Below, in pieces: positions 14,386-14,738 of a DNA stretch of 14,738 nt. Position numbers and translations under genes: made by a program. The number at the start of each line of letters is the position of its first letter. Position 1 is the first letter of the stretch. The notes under the pieces are model-generated. The model was not told the DNA's origin, did not search any database, and was given only the letters and a program-made list of their open reading frames with translations. Source of the stretch: UBA8346 sp050260935 (GTDB lineage Bacteria; Bacillota; UBA4882; UBA8346); the NCBI GenBank assembly GCA_050260935.1, contig JBLNCU010000169.1, forward strand, positions 1 through 14,738. Reading direction: 5' to 3'.

Positions 14386-14561
14386 TAATAGCACCTCATT
14401 CTTGAAAGTTCACGGCTAAAACCAGAATATGATAATTGGAACAAAAATTGCGTTTAGACTGACTTTAAAATATTTCGGTTTAATTTCGGCAAATCCTCCT
14501 ATTCCAACCTAGTCCTTTTAATCTTATTTTCAATGGTGTTTTCAATATTTATGGAATAAAC

Positions 14562-14738
14562 TTACAACGTATTTTCGGGCTTTTCCAAAATTTTTTTAAG
14601 TTGTTTCTTCTTATCAAGCGCATATGCAATAGAGGCATTGAGTCTCTCAGCCGTATCCTTTTCAATCTCCGCAGCAGCTAAAGACTCCTGTATCTCAATA
14701 AGCATAGTCATTTTGGCAACCATAGCCAGTCGTTTATA
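14562..14738 (-). CDS. C-terminal part of an unidentified helical protein
   Basis: Only the last 58 residues and a TAA are in the window. They read as one long amphipathic helix (IQESLAAAEIEKDTAERLNA, then ALDKKKQLKKILEK), rich in Glu, Lys and Ala and likely coiled-coil. Frame and composition look coding, but the family cannot be told. An ATG at an internal position could also be the true start, making a small protein. The 176-nt gap to the propeller gene (14386-14561) contains an isolated AGGAGG without a following ORF. Confidence 0.5.
   Translation of the reverse strand, partial: YKRLAMVAKMTMLIEIQESLAAAEIEKDTAERLNASIAYALDKKKQLKKILEKPENTL

Noticed and set aside
1..14738. tRNA or rRNA genes, complete insertion sequences, attachment sites
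   Set aside because: No cloverleaf, rRNA motif, transposase or long terminal inverted repeats were seen on either strand.

Overview
The window looks like a stretch of chromosome from a mid-GC, endospore-forming Firmicute that also has an outer membrane (a diderm of the Negativicutes, Halanaerobiales or Limnochordia/Hydrogenispora kind). This is inferred, not seen directly. The spore signal is a short GerPC-like protein (519-797). The outer-membrane signal is a signal-peptide-bearing beta-barrel ending in a terminal Phe (4561-5688), beside a LolA-like periplasmic protein and two LolC/E-type permeases. Almost every gene lies on the minus strand; the only confident plus-strand gene is a secreted protein at 2036-2965.

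Left part (1-4560): a truncated DUF4197 exported protein, the GerPC-like protein, a PemK/MazF toxin with a scrambled N-terminus, an unrecognised ORF, the plus-strand secreted protein, and a Phd/YefM antitoxin fused to a Uma2 (DUF820) nuclease domain. The fusion gene has its own promoter, an operator-like inverted repeat over the -35 box, and a terminator. Just upstream of it is a small gene graveyard holding shards of a methyltransferase and a RelE/ParE toxin. This part has the character of a decaying toxin-antitoxin neighbourhood.

Centre (4561-10625): the main system, a six-gene minus-strand operon. In transcription order it encodes a TetR regulator, a LolD/MacB-type ABC ATPase, two FtsX/LolC/E-type permeases, a LolA-like outer-membrane lipoprotein-sorting protein and an outer-membrane beta-barrel. 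The two permease starts are overlapped by or within about 11 nt of the gene before. A near-consensus promoter (TTGACT-17-TATAAT) with two tandem palindromes just downstream of the -10 sits in front of tetR. Together the parts could carry a lipid, lipoprotein or amphiphile from the inner membrane across the periplasm to the outer membrane, with induction through TetR.

Right part (10702-14738): a MATE-family exporter with a strong terminator and its own promoter; an 11-copy 21-bp tandem repeat that is open in frame on both strands; a hairpin-rich spacer; an 85-bp diverged copy of part of the MATE gene lying against the stop codon of the next gene; a secreted 11-repeat PD40/WD40-like beta-propeller protein; and the C-terminus of an unidentified helical protein at the window edge. 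No rRNA, tRNA, CRISPR array or complete insertion sequence was seen.
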